Assembly: GCA_964534845.1 (NCBI GenBank)
Contig: CAZHPV010000032.1
Span: 1 to 26,824 of the forward strand
Direction: 5' to 3'
Origin: CALCKU01 sp964534845
GTDB taxonomy: Bacteria; Pseudomonadota; Alphaproteobacteria; Caulobacterales; Maricaulaceae
Length of the DNA: 26,824 nucleotides
The position numbers and the translations under genes were made by a program. The notes beneath the pieces were generated by a model. It was not told the DNA's origin, searched no databases, and saw only the letters and a list, made by a program, of their open reading frames with translations. Within the stretch, counting starts at the first letter, position 1. Every line of letters starts with the position of its first letter. Positions 16,368 through 24,216 of the stretch are shown here, in pieces.

Positions 16368-17522
16368 CTAGTCTATATATTCGGCAACGACCTCGCGACC
16401 TGAGAGCCGCAGGGCGATTTTACCCTCGCACATGGCCAGTGCCTCGGTCCCGAAAATCTCGCGTCGCCAGCCTTTAAGGCAGGCCACATCCGCTTTTGGG
16501 CCAAAGGCTGCCAGACTTTCAATATCCGCGCTATTTGCGACGAGGCGCGGGGCGATGTTCTGATACTCACATTTTAAACGCAAAAGCGTTTTAAGCATAT
16601 CGATCGTGGGGCCCAGATTTGGCGGCATGTGACGTTTTTTGGGAGAGGGCGGGGCATAGGTTTCGGCATTTTCCAGTGCATAGTCTAATTTTTCGATCAG
16701 GGTTTTGACCCGGCGGGATTTTTCAAAACCTCTCGGTATGCCGCGCAAGCGACCAAGGGCTTCTATAGTGCGAGGTTTATTTTGGGCTATGGCGTAAAGC
16801 CCGTCATCGGATAAAACGCGTCGTCGGGGAATATTGCGGGTTTTGGCCTCTTCTTCGCGCCAAGCTGCGGCAGCTTTCAAGCATGTGAGATAGTCACGTT
16901 TGGGGCTGCGGATTTTTAAGCGCTGCCACGCTGTTTCCGGATTGAATGTGTAAAGTTCAGGATCGAGCTGAGGTTTCATTTCTTCCTCAACCCAGCTTAG
17001 CCGGTTTTGGTCTTTAAGCTCTTTAACAACACCCGGATAGAGATCGCGTAAATGGGTTACGTCGCCCAGAGCATAATGCAATTGTTTATTGGATAAAGGA
17101 CGACGAGACCAATCGGTAAAACGCGCTCCTTTATCGAGGTTTAATCCCAGCCGTCCTTTGACCAGTGCGTTATAGCCAACTGAGTCCCCAAATCCGAGCG
17201 CCATTGCCGCGATCTGTGTATCAAATAAAGGACGGGGAACGTCTTTACAGATATGGTAGAAAATCTCCATATCCTGACGGGCGGCATGCATGACTTTTGT
17301 GATTTTGGGATTGAGTAGGAGCGCGATGAGCGGGCCCAGATCAATGCCCTCGGCCAAGGGGTCGATAATCGCTTCGTCTTTTTCGCTGGCTATTTGGACA
17401 AGGCACAAATTGGAGTAGAAAGTCGTTTCTCGCATGAATTCCGTATCGACGCATAAAAAGGGACTTTTTAGCACTTTCTGGCAAAATTTTTCGAGTTCAG
17501 CTTGCGTTGTTATGACATTCAT
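16368..17522 (-). CDS. rnd: Ribonuclease D
   Basis: A 384-residue 3'-5' exoribonuclease. The DEDDy exonuclease residues are all visible: D26/E28 in CVDTEFMRE, D84 in HAARQDMEIF, and Y150/D154 in HYALGDVTHLRDLY. An HRDC-type helical domain follows at about 210-290, and the C-terminal 90 residues are the second helical region usual in RNase D. The family trims tRNA 3' ends and other structured RNAs. It is the first gene of the rnd-rluA-type pair and diverges from aspS across about 205 bases. The ATG at 17522 has only weak Shine-Dalgarno complementarity. Confidence 0.95.
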   Translation of the reverse strand: MNVITTQAELEKFCQKVLKSPFLCVDTEFMRETTFYSNLCLVQIASEKDEAIIDPLAEGIDLGPLIALLLNPKITKVMHAARQDMEIFYHICKDVPRPLFDTQIAAMALGFGDSVGYNALVKGRLGLNLDKGARFTDWSRRPLSNKQLHYALGDVTHLRDLYPGVVKELKDQNRLSWVEEEMKPQLDPELYTFNPETAWQRLKIRSPKRDYLTCLKAAAAWREEEAKTRNIPRRRVLSDDGLYAIAQNKPRTIEALGRLRGIPRGFEKSRRVKTLIEKLDYALENAETYAPPSPKKRHMPPNLGPTIDMLKTLLRLKCEYQNIAPRLVANSADIESLAAFGPKADVACLKGWRREIFGTEALAMCEGKIALRLSGREVVAEYID

Positions 17523-17623
17523 ATCCTGCCCTTAGCAGGCCTAGTCAGCTCTGTCATATAGAAGTTGCGCTTAATCGGGGAGAGGGGTTTATATTCTGTA
17601 ATTCGGGCTTGGATATTTACATC

Positions 17624-17650
17624 TTGACTTAGGCGCTCCATCCGTTAATC
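17624..17650 (+). promoter_or_regulatory. Possible aspS promoter
   Basis: TTGACT (17624-17629) is a good -35 match. The best -10 is TTAATC, only 15 bases downstream, so the spacing is poor. It is listed because it is the only near-consensus hexamer in the divergent region. Confidence 0.3.
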
Positions 17651-17681
17651 CCGCCTCACACATACATATACGTGTTCAATC

Positions 17682-17709
17682 CCGCGCCGGACCGTTTATC
17701 CGGTTGCGG
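17682..17709 (+). promoter_or_regulatory. Stable hairpin in the aspS 5' leader
   Basis: CCGCGCCGGA (17682-17691) can pair with TCCGGTTGCGG (17699-17709) around a 7-base loop. This gives ten pairs, one G-T wobble and a single bulged T. It ends eight bases before the GGAG ribosome site of aspS and has no following T-run, so it is not a normal terminator. Confidence 0.5.
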
Positions 17710-17727
17710 AAAATGACGGAGTTACGC

Positions 17728-19548
17728 ATGCACGCATACCGCAGTCATAATTGTGGCCAATTACGCAAATCTAATGTCGGACAAACGGTTCGCTTGTCAG
17801 GGTGGATACACCGCAAGCGCGAACATGCCAATGCGCTGTTTATAGATTTGCGTGATCACTACGGCATTAGCCAAATCGTTGTTTATCCTAATGCAGAATT
17901 TTACGAGGCTGCGAAACGGTGCACATCGGAATCTGTAATTACAGTAACAGGCGAATTGTTGGCCCGCGACGCGGAAGCCATTAATGCAGAAATTGCGACG
18001 GGCGAGGTTGAGTTGCGCGCCGATGAGATGGTAATAGAAAGTCCGGCCGATCCTTTGCCCTTACCCGTTTTTGGGGAACAAGATTATCCTGAGGATATCA
18101 GATTGCGCCACCGTTATCTTGATCTTCGCCGCGAGCGTTTACACAAAAATATTCTTCTGCGCGGTCAAGTGATAAATTCAATACGCAGCCGCATGATTGA
18201 GCAAGGCTTCACCGAATTTCAAACCCCTATCTTAACAGCGAGTTCGCCTGAGGGCGCGCGGGATTTTCTCGTGCCTTCGCGGGTAAATCCGGGTAAATTT
18301 TACGCCCTGCCGCAAGCCCCGCAACAATTTAAACAGCTAATCATGGTAGCTGGATTTGACCGTTACTTCCAGATTGCGCCGTGTTTTCGGGATGAAGACG
18401 GGCGCGCGGACAGGTCTCCGGGCGAGTTCTACCAACTCGATGTCGAGATGAGTTTTGTCACCCAAGAAGATGTGTTCCAAGCTATAGAGCCTGTCATGGC
18501 TGGTGTGTTTGAGGAATTTGCCGAGGGCCGCACCGTCGAGACGCCTTTCCCGCGTATTCCGTATAAGGAAAGTATGGAAAAATACGGCTCGGATAAACCC
18601 GATTTGCGTATTCCTTTTGAGCTTAGCGATGTGTCTGAATTTTTTACGGATGAAGCGAAGACGGGTTTTGGAATTTTTGCCAAGATTACGGGCGGGGGGG
18701 GTAAGGTAATTGCTATACCCGCGCCTAAAGCTGCGGAAACGCAATCCCGCAAATTCTTTGATAATTTCGACAAATGGGCCAAGAAAGATATGCAGGCCCC
18801 CGGTCTTGGCTATGCCCGCTTGAGTGCGGGGGATGACGGTACTGTAAAATCACAGGACCCTGTGCTCAAGAATTTTGAGCCCGCACATCTTAAAGCCTTG
18901 CTTGATAAGATGGGCTTGGGGGCTGGCGACGGTATTTTCTTCTCCGCTGGTAAAGAAAGCGATGCTTATAAGCTGGCGGGCGCGGCGCGTAATGAGGTTG
19001 CAGCGCAGCTCGGCTTGATAGAAGACGGCATATTTAAATTTTGCTGGATTGTCGATTTCCCTATGTATGAGTGGGATGAGGACAATAAAAAAGTCGAGTT
19101 TTCGCATAACCCGTTTTCTATGCCGCAAGGTGGCATGGCGGCCCTAGAGGCCGCAGACACCGATGAGAAGAAACTCGAATTGCTCGCCTATCAATATGAT
19201 ATTGTCTGTAACGGGGTCGAGCTTTCATCCGGGGCTATTCGTAACCATAAACCTGATATTATGTATAAGGCTTTTGAGGGTGCCGGTTACGGGCCAGACG
19301 TGGTCGATGATAAATTTGCGGGCATGATTAATGCGTTTAAATACGGCGCCCCGCCGCATGGGGGTATAGCGCCGGGTATTGACCGGATTGTCATGTTGCT
19401 TGCGGGTGCGCAAAATATCCGCGAAGTGATCCTATTCCCGATGAACGGCCAAGCCCAAGATTTGATGATGAATGCGCCTGCAGAAGCGGATCCTGCGCAA
19501 CTCAAGGAACTTAATATCAAACTCGTTCCGGTTATTGATAAGAAGTAG
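17728..19548 (+). CDS. aspS: Aspartyl-tRNA synthetase, bacterial type
   Basis: A 606-residue class II synthetase. The OB-fold anticodon domain comes first (MHAYRSHNCGQLR..., LSGWIHRKREHANALFIDLRDHYG). The catalytic core has motif 2 FRDEDGRADRSPGEFYQLD and motif 3 GIAPGIDRIVMLLAG. The bacterial GAD-type insertion, about 120 residues, lies between them. It charges tRNA-Asp; in bacteria without AsnRS the enzyme is often non-discriminating and works with GatCAB, which cannot be decided here. ATG 17728 was chosen because GGAG sits six bases before it and the protein then begins as alphaproteobacterial AspRS usually does; the longer frame begins with a TTG inside the leader hairpin. Confidence 0.97.
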   Translation: MHAYRSHNCGQLRKSNVGQTVRLSGWIHRKREHANALFIDLRDHYGISQIVVYPNAEFYEAAKRCTSESVITVTGELLARDAEAINAEIATGEVELRADEMVIESPADPLPLPVFGEQDYPEDIRLRHRYLDLRRERLHKNILLRGQVINSIRSRMIEQGFTEFQTPILTASSPEGARDFLVPSRVNPGKFYALPQAPQQFKQLIMVAGFDRYFQIAPCFRDEDGRADRSPGEFYQLDVEMSFVTQEDVFQAIEPVMAGVFEEFAEGRTVETPFPRIPYKESMEKYGSDKPDLRIPFELSDVSEFFTDEAKTGFGIFAKITGGGGKVIAIPAPKAAETQSRKFFDNFDKWAKKDMQAPGLGYARLSAGDDGTVKSQDPVLKNFEPAHLKALLDKMGLGAGDGIFFSAGKESDAYKLAGAARNEVAAQLGLIEDGIFKFCWIVDFPMYEWDEDNKKVEFSHNPFSMPQGGMAALEAADTDEKKLELLAYQYDIVCNGVELSSGAIRNHKPDIMYKAFEGAGYGPDVVDDKFAGMINAFKYGAPPHGGIAPGIDRIVMLLAGAQNIREVILFPMNGQAQDLMMNAPAEADPAQLKELNIKLVPVIDKK

Positions 19549-19574
19549 GCGTTAACTCTCGCTGTTCTTAACGC
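19549..19574. terminator. Weak inverted repeat between convergent aspS and pentapeptide genes
   Basis: GCGTTAA (19549-19555) and TTAACGC (19568-19574) form a 7-bp stem with a 12-base loop immediately after the aspS stop. The repeat includes the stop codon of the opposite gene. There is no T-run, so termination here is uncertain. Confidence 0.3.
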
Positions 19575-20479
19575 TCAATAGCGCGCCTTGAGGCTGAAAT
19601 ATCGGCGTGGATGGCTTGGAGTTTCCGCCGCAGTTTCTTTTCAGAACTCGGAGGGTCCTCCATAAGCTTTTCAAGTGTGTCTAAGGCGTCATCCAAGTCT
19701 TTTGCCGCTCGCGCCATTTTTGGATCCAGATGGGCATGTTCACTCGCGCCGTGCGCAGCGCTAGACGCTAGACTATCACTGCAATACGGCACAGACATGC
19801 CAAAGGGGAGGCGCGTATCACTACTGCCGCAGGCAAAATCGAGTTGGGATTGCTCAAGGCCTTGAACCTGACTCAGATCCGCGCCTGAAAGGTCAGCCCC
19901 GACTATTGTCGCGTCCCGTAAAATAGCATTCCCGAACCGGGCATTTTGAAACTGTCCGCCAGACAGATTGGCTTTTTTAAAATTGACATGATCCAAACGG
20001 GCACTGCTAAAGACAGAATTGGAAAAATCGGCCTCTTGAGCCATAGCGCTAATGAAACTGGCGCTTTTGAAATTCGTGGCGTGAAAGCTAGCGCGGGTCA
20101 GATCGGCGCGGCTAAAATCAGACCGTTCAAAATTGGAATTACCCAAGGACGCTTCTGTTAGCGTTGCATCGCGGAAATTGGCTTTTGACATATTCACACC
20201 TTCGCCTTTCACCCGGAGTAAAAGTGCTTTGCGAAAATGGGCTTCTGAGAGATTGGCCCTGTCAAAGCGCGCACCGCTGAGATTGGAGCTGTTAAATAAA
20301 GACCGCGAAAAGTCCGCATCCTGTAATTTCATACCATTCATGCGGCGTTTTGAGAGATCACATCCCGAACAGGAGCCAAAAGAGGTTTGAATCCGAGCAT
20401 CGACGCGGATTTGCGCCTGTGCCGGTAAGGCTAAACCCACTGTGAGCAGTGCGGTTAATGTAAAAACCCTCTTGATCAT
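19568..20479 (-). CDS. Secreted pentapeptide-repeat protein
   Basis: This protein is 303 residues from the ATG at 20479, which has AAGG about eight bases upstream; the longer frame begins only at TTG. A Sec signal peptide (hydrophobic 5-19, cleavage after AQA at about 22) predicts export. A CSGC pair at 37-40 opens a run of pentapeptide repeats (about 41-195) of the A(D/N)LSX / A(N/S)F type, which fold into a right-handed quadrilateral beta helix. A non-repeat segment with two further Cys follows (FACGSS... PYCSD), then a charged helical C-terminus of about 65 residues, probably a coiled coil. No enzymatic motif is visible. Cytoplasmic members include gyrase-protecting proteins, but the signal peptide argues against that role here. 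Function unknown. Confidence 0.87.
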   Translation of the reverse strand: MIKRVFTLTALLTVGLALPAQAQIRVDARIQTSFGSCSGCDLSKRRMNGMKLQDADFSRSLFNSSNLSGARFDRANLSEAHFRKALLLRVKGEGVNMSKANFRDATLTEASLGNSNFERSDFSRADLTRASFHATNFKSASFISAMAQEADFSNSVFSSARLDHVNFKKANLSGGQFQNARFGNAILRDATIVGADLSGADLSQVQGLEQSQLDFACGSSDTRLPFGMSVPYCSDSLASSAAHGASEHAHLDPKMARAAKDLDDALDTLEKLMEDPPSSEKKLRRKLQAIHADISASRRAIER

Positions 20480-20650
20480 TATGAGCCTTATATGACTTTG
20501 CAAGATTAAGTGCGAGTAAATTCCTGTTAATAATACATATGGAGAAAAAGCCTTCCTGATTTCCCTGAGGCGTTTGCGCTCAAGTCGGGCCGGTTAAAGT
20601 CCGAAATGGAAAACCGGGTAGGGGTTGAAGCCCTGTCACGACCCTGATAT

Positions 20651-20681
20651 GAATATAATTCATTTTTAGGGAATAATATTC
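20651..20681. promoter_or_regulatory. Twin palindromic boxes, probable operator of the acyl-CoA dehydrogenase gene
   Basis: GAATATAATTC (20651-20661) and GAATAATATTC (20671-20681) share the form GAAT-N3-ATTC and start exactly 20 bases apart, about two helical turns. The first contains a perfect -10 hexamer, TATAAT (20654-20659); the second ends three bases before the ATG. A dimeric repressor could block both transcription and ribosome access. Confidence 0.5.
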
Positions 20682-20684
20682 ATT

Positions 20685-21833
20685 ATGTATTTGCAAAACC
20701 CATTTGAGACGGAAGAACGCAAGGCCTTCCGAGATAGCATGCGCCAATTTACAGCCCAAGAACTTACGCCCAATGCTACGAAATGGGACGAGGCGGGCGG
20801 CGTACCGTGGGAGATGCATGAAAAAGTCGGCGCGCTTGGTATTTGGGGGTTTGGCGTTGATGAAAAATATGGCGGCTTGGGGTTTGATGACTGTTTTATG
20901 CGTGCGGCTGTTGGCGAGGAACTACACCGGTGCGGTGCCTCGGGCATACCGGCCGCTTTTGGCGGGCGGGGGATTTCGGTTGGCCCTATTGCCAAGCTCG
21001 CCTCTGAAGATATAAAAATGCGCAGCCTGCCGGATGTTCTGGCTGGCAAAAAAGGATCAAGCCTGGCGATAACTGAGCCGGGCGGCGGCTCCGATGTGGC
21101 GCGCATGAAGACAAATGCCAAGCGTGACGGCAATCATTTTGTGATTAACGGAACCAAGACATTTATTACCGGGGGCATGACCTCAGACTTTTTTGTAGTT
21201 GGCGCACGCACGGGCGGATCGGGCTTAAAAGGGATATCCCTCTTTTTTGTCGAAAAGGAAGCAGCAGGATTTTCGCGCACCGCACTGGATAAAAAAATGG
21301 GTTGGTGGGCGTCCGATCAGGCCACGCTCTATTTTGATGATGTGCGTGTGCCCGCCGAAAACATGTTGGGCATGGAAGATATGGGTTTTATCCAGATCAT
21401 GCAGAATTTCAATTATGAGCGCCTCGGCATGGTGGCGGGGATGCTTGGTATGATGAAAACTCTGCTAGAAGAAAGCATAGCGTGGGCGCAGGAACGGGAA
21501 ACCTTTGGCAATAAACTTATTACCCATCAGGTGATCCGCCACAAGATCGCGGATATGTCCGCACGTATTGATATGATCGAGAGCTTTCTTAACCAGCTCT
21601 GCTGGCAGGCGAATGAGGGCGATATGCCCGTCGCCCAGATCAGCAAGGCCAAGTTCTCTGCGTCCAAGGCCTTGGAATTTTGCGCCTCTGAAGCCATGCA
21701 GATAATGGGCGGGGCGGGCTATATGCGCGGCAATGCCGTCGAGCGCTATTACCGCGAGGTTAAAGTCCAAGCCATTGGCGGCGGCTCAGAGGAAATCATG
21801 CGCGATCTGGCCGTTCGGCAAATGGGGCTGTAA
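20685..21833 (+). CDS. Acyl-CoA dehydrogenase, long-chain/isovaleryl-like subgroup
   Basis: A 382-residue FAD enzyme with the standard three-domain ACAD layout. It shows the flavin-binding AITEPGGGSDVARMKT (about 128-143) and NGTKTFITGG, then SDQATLYFDDVRVP, a middle segment YERLGMVAGM and the C-terminal QIMGGAGYMRG. The catalytic base appears to be E245 in NYERL (helix G), as in long-chain and isovaleryl enzymes. The place where medium-chain enzymes carry their Glu (EGT) is Gly366 here (GGGSEEI). It would oxidise an acyl-CoA to the 2-enoyl-CoA and pass electrons to ETF. The reductase gene starts 91 bases downstream on the same strand. Substrate is unknown. The nearest purine-rich site (AGGG) is rather far, about 13 bases, from the ATG. 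Confidence 0.92.
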   Translation: MYLQNPFETEERKAFRDSMRQFTAQELTPNATKWDEAGGVPWEMHEKVGALGIWGFGVDEKYGGLGFDDCFMRAAVGEELHRCGASGIPAAFGGRGISVGPIAKLASEDIKMRSLPDVLAGKKGSSLAITEPGGGSDVARMKTNAKRDGNHFVINGTKTFITGGMTSDFFVVGARTGGSGLKGISLFFVEKEAAGFSRTALDKKMGWWASDQATLYFDDVRVPAENMLGMEDMGFIQIMQNFNYERLGMVAGMLGMMKTLLEESIAWAQERETFGNKLITHQVIRHKIADMSARIDMIESFLNQLCWQANEGDMPVAQISKAKFSASKALEFCASEAMQIMGGAGYMRGNAVERYYREVKVQAIGGGSEEIMRDLAVRQMGL

Positions 21834-21924
21834 GACTGGGGCTAAGCTCAGTAAAAACGTTTGCGACTATGCAAATTATATACAATACCCGGACAGTACA
21901 AATTATTCATATTGCAAAGACATC

Positions 21925-23010
21925 ATGACCGCTCTCTTTACCCCGCTTAAAGTCAAAGACATAACCCTTCGAAATCGGATTGGCGTGGCGCCAATGTGTC
22001 AATATTCCTCCGTGGACGGTGTCGCCAATGATTGGCATATGGTACATTTAGGCTCCAAAGCTGTGGGCGGGGCAGGCCTTATCATCGCCGAAGCGACAGG
22101 TGTATCACCCGAAGGTCGTATAACACCTTCCTGCGCGGGTATTTGGAATGATACGCAAGTTGAGGCGCTCATGCCGATAAATGCGTTTATTCACAAACAC
22201 GGCGCGGTCGCCGGTATTCAAATTGCACATTCAGGCCGCAAAGGTTCATCGGCCACGCCGTGGGACGGCGGAGAGCATTTGGCGGATGATAATAAGGGTT
22301 GGCCAGTAAAAGGCCCTGCTGGAATTCCATTTGACCCTGATGGAAAGCGGCTGTGGAAAACCCCCAAAGCCATGACACTTGCGGATATCAAAACGGTTCA
22401 AGGACAATTCGTAGACGCCGCTAAACGGTCTTTGGAAGCAGGATATAAACTTCTCGAAATTCACGGCGCGCATGGTTATTTACTGCATAGTTTCTTCACC
22501 CCGCTTGATAATGACCGAAGCGATAATTACGGCGGAAGCCTGCGCAATCGCGCCCGCATGATGTTGGAAATCGTTGAGGCGGTCTCCAAAGTCTGGCCTG
22601 AAAATCTACCGCTGGCGGTACGTCTTTCAGCCCATGACTGGATCGAGGGCGGTCTCACCGAAGACGACAATGCGCAAATGGCTATATGGCTCAAGGAGCG
22701 CGGCGTTGATTTTGTAGACTGTTCGGGCGGCGGGGCAACGCCGGCTGCGCGGTCTTCCGTTGGAACAAGGACAGCCGATCAAGTAGGTGTCGCAGCCCAT
22801 ATCCGAAAAGCCGCCAATATCAAAACCATGGCGGTCGGTTATATTACCGAGCCGGAACAAGCGAATGAAATCATAGAGAAAGGCATGGCCGATATCGTTC
22901 TGTTAGCGCGGCAAATGCTACGCGATCCTTTCTGGACAATGCACGCGGCTCAAAAGCTCGGAGTTGATCACAAACCCTTCATGCCAAAGCCGATTGGTAC
23001 GTTTGTTTAA
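21925..23010 (+). CDS. Old yellow enzyme family NADH:flavin oxidoreductase (YqjM-like)
   Basis: A 361-residue FMN TIM-barrel of the YqjM-like subgroup. Cys25 and Tyr27 lie in APMCQYSS, the paired substrate-binding histidines H180/H183 in EIHGAHGYLLHSF, and the phosphate-binding end in DIVLLARQMLRDPF. Typical YqjM blocks such as AHSGRKGS, NDRSDNYGGSLRNR and LAVRLSAHDWIEGG are present. Such enzymes reduce the C=C bond of alpha,beta-unsaturated carbonyls with NAD(P)H. ATG 21925 begins at the conserved MTALFTPLKVKD; the longer frame would overlap the dehydrogenase gene. It may be cotranscribed with the dehydrogenase, as the 91-base gap has no terminator, and could act on a related unsaturated intermediate, but that is inference. 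Confidence 0.93.
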   Translation: MTALFTPLKVKDITLRNRIGVAPMCQYSSVDGVANDWHMVHLGSKAVGGAGLIIAEATGVSPEGRITPSCAGIWNDTQVEALMPINAFIHKHGAVAGIQIAHSGRKGSSATPWDGGEHLADDNKGWPVKGPAGIPFDPDGKRLWKTPKAMTLADIKTVQGQFVDAAKRSLEAGYKLLEIHGAHGYLLHSFFTPLDNDRSDNYGGSLRNRARMMLEIVEAVSKVWPENLPLAVRLSAHDWIEGGLTEDDNAQMAIWLKERGVDFVDCSGGGATPAARSSVGTRTADQVGVAAHIRKAANIKTMAVGYITEPEQANEIIEKGMADIVLLARQMLRDPFWTMHAAQKLGVDHKPFMPKPIGTFV

Positions 23011-23035
23011 ACCGAGTATTAGGTTTAGCTTAAAA

Positions 23036-24040
23036 TTAACGCCGAGAGGCGTTTTGCATTCCAGGCGGATACCCAAACCATTTTTTATAAGCGCGTGTAA
23101 AAGCAGCTTGGTCATTATAACCTAAAGAGTTGGCTATTTGTGCGAGAGGTTGACCTTGATTTATCTTTGTAACGGCTATGTCCTGAAGAACGTTGTTTTT
23201 GATTTCTTTGAAAGCGGTCCCTTTGTTCTTTAAATCCCTCGCCATAGATCGCTCACTTAATCCCAAAGCTTCTGCTGTTGCTGCTTTTTTAAAGCAAATA
23301 TTCTCTTTAATCGCGCGACGAATGTGTAGTTCGATACGATTTATGAGGTCTTCTGCCTGATATAAGGCATTTAAGGCTATATCAAAATCTATGCATATAT
23401 TCGCTAACTCTACTGCATTCGAGGTGGGAAAAGGTGCATCCTTTACATCGCCTTTCAAAATTACAGAATATTCCTCCTGACTAAACTTAACCCTACAGTC
23501 AAAAAGTTTTTCATAATCTGTTCGGGGTAAAATCGCTTCATGTCTAAAATTTATTTGTTCAACGGCATGCGGAACTTTCCACGCCAACCAATTTATCGAA
23601 GTGAGGTAATTTGTCATTATAAGCTCAATAAATTGACGATAGTGCTCGGTAAGTTTTGGTTCGAAATTAGGAACCCATATCATGCGATCGCCATTGGCAT
23701 TCGTAATCACACCAGAGGGTGTTCCGACTGTGTGAAAGAGCGGGCAATAGCGATTATAAAGATCAGCTGCATGTTTTATATTTTCACAAAGCTTCAAAAA
23801 TTCCGAGGGACGCGTATATTGCAAAATAGGATATTTGAGCGCGCATTTAATGCCAATTTGTGGATCATTCAGGCTTTTTGAAGCAAAGTTCAATATATCA
23901 GCCAGAATATCTGCTTTCACCCTATCTGATTGTGGAACTTCGCGTAAGCCTGCCGCATTTAAGCAGGCCTCCTGTGTGAGATTAAATTCCAGAATAACGC
24001 TAAGAACTTGCGTAAAATATTTTAAAGATGTCTCCCTCAC
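23036..24040 (-). CDS. AraC-family transcriptional regulator with arabinose-binding-like N-terminal domain
   Basis: A 334-residue regulator. Residues 1-215 resemble the N-terminal ligand-binding domain of the OruR/ArgR-like AraC group (LTQEACLNAAGL, GIKCALKYPILQYTRPSEFLKLCENI). Residues 230-328 hold the two helix-turn-helix motifs (ATAEALGLSERSMARDLKNKG; IANSLGYNDQAAFTRAYKKWFGYPP). The start is GTG at 24040, as no ATG is available in frame upstream before a stop. The gene is clearly AT-richer than its neighbours: bases 23281-23400 are about 34 percent G+C by my count. This suggests recent acquisition or relaxed codon use. It is convergent with the reductase gene and downstream of the esterase operon. 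Regulators of this type often control nearby lipid or amine catabolism genes, but no target is proven. Confidence 0.9.
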   Translation of the reverse strand: MRETSLKYFTQVLSVILEFNLTQEACLNAAGLREVPQSDRVKADILADILNFASKSLNDPQIGIKCALKYPILQYTRPSEFLKLCENIKHAADLYNRYCPLFHTVGTPSGVITNANGDRMIWVPNFEPKLTEHYRQFIELIMTNYLTSINWLAWKVPHAVEQINFRHEAILPRTDYEKLFDCRVKFSQEEYSVILKGDVKDAPFPTSNAVELANICIDFDIALNALYQAEDLINRIELHIRRAIKENICFKKAATAEALGLSERSMARDLKNKGTAFKEIKNNVLQDIAVTKINQGQPLAQIANSLGYNDQAAFTRAYKKWFGYPPGMQNASRR

Positions 24041-24157
24041 CGCGTCAAAATAGGGCCGGTGGCACGAAATGACAAATATTTTTTATTAAAATGGCAATAC
24101 GGTATAGATCATAAAAGCGTATTTGGATTGAATAAAGTCTTGGGCGCAGACTTTAAG

Positions 24158-24188
24158 GGTCAGGGATAAATCTTTTCCCTGACCTTTT
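24158..24188. terminator. Hairpin terminator between the esterase operon and the AraC gene
   Basis: GGTCAGGGA (24158-24166) and TCCCTGACC (24176-24184) pair perfectly over 9 bp around a 9-base loop. TTTT follows on the plus strand, and the minus-strand flank is CTTAAAG. The only transcript arriving here from a visible gene is the leftward esterase operon, so it may act bidirectionally. Confidence 0.6.
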
Positions 24189-24216
24189 CAATTTATTCCA
24201 CTCTTAGGCCTCCACT

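Noticed and set aside
18337..18782. Two overlapping antisense open frames (135 and 117 codons) inside aspS.
   Set aside because: Both lie wholly within the synthetase gene, have no recognisable domain, and overlap each other in different frames.
20506..20520. TTAA-N7-TAAA, one base off the CtrA box TTAA-N7-TTAA, upstream of the pentapeptide gene.
   Set aside because: The match is seven of eight in AT-rich DNA, expected by chance, and no other CtrA-like site was found in the intergenic regions.
21872..21906. Direct repeat CAAATTAT twice before the old-yellow-enzyme gene.
   Set aside because: Eight-base AT-rich repeats are expected by chance, and the spacing of 27 bases has no helical regularity.
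23008..23027. TAAACC-N8-GGTTTA hairpin after the old-yellow-enzyme gene.
   Set aside because: The 6-bp stem is AT-rich, includes the stop codon and lacks a clear T-run, so it is too weak to call a terminator.
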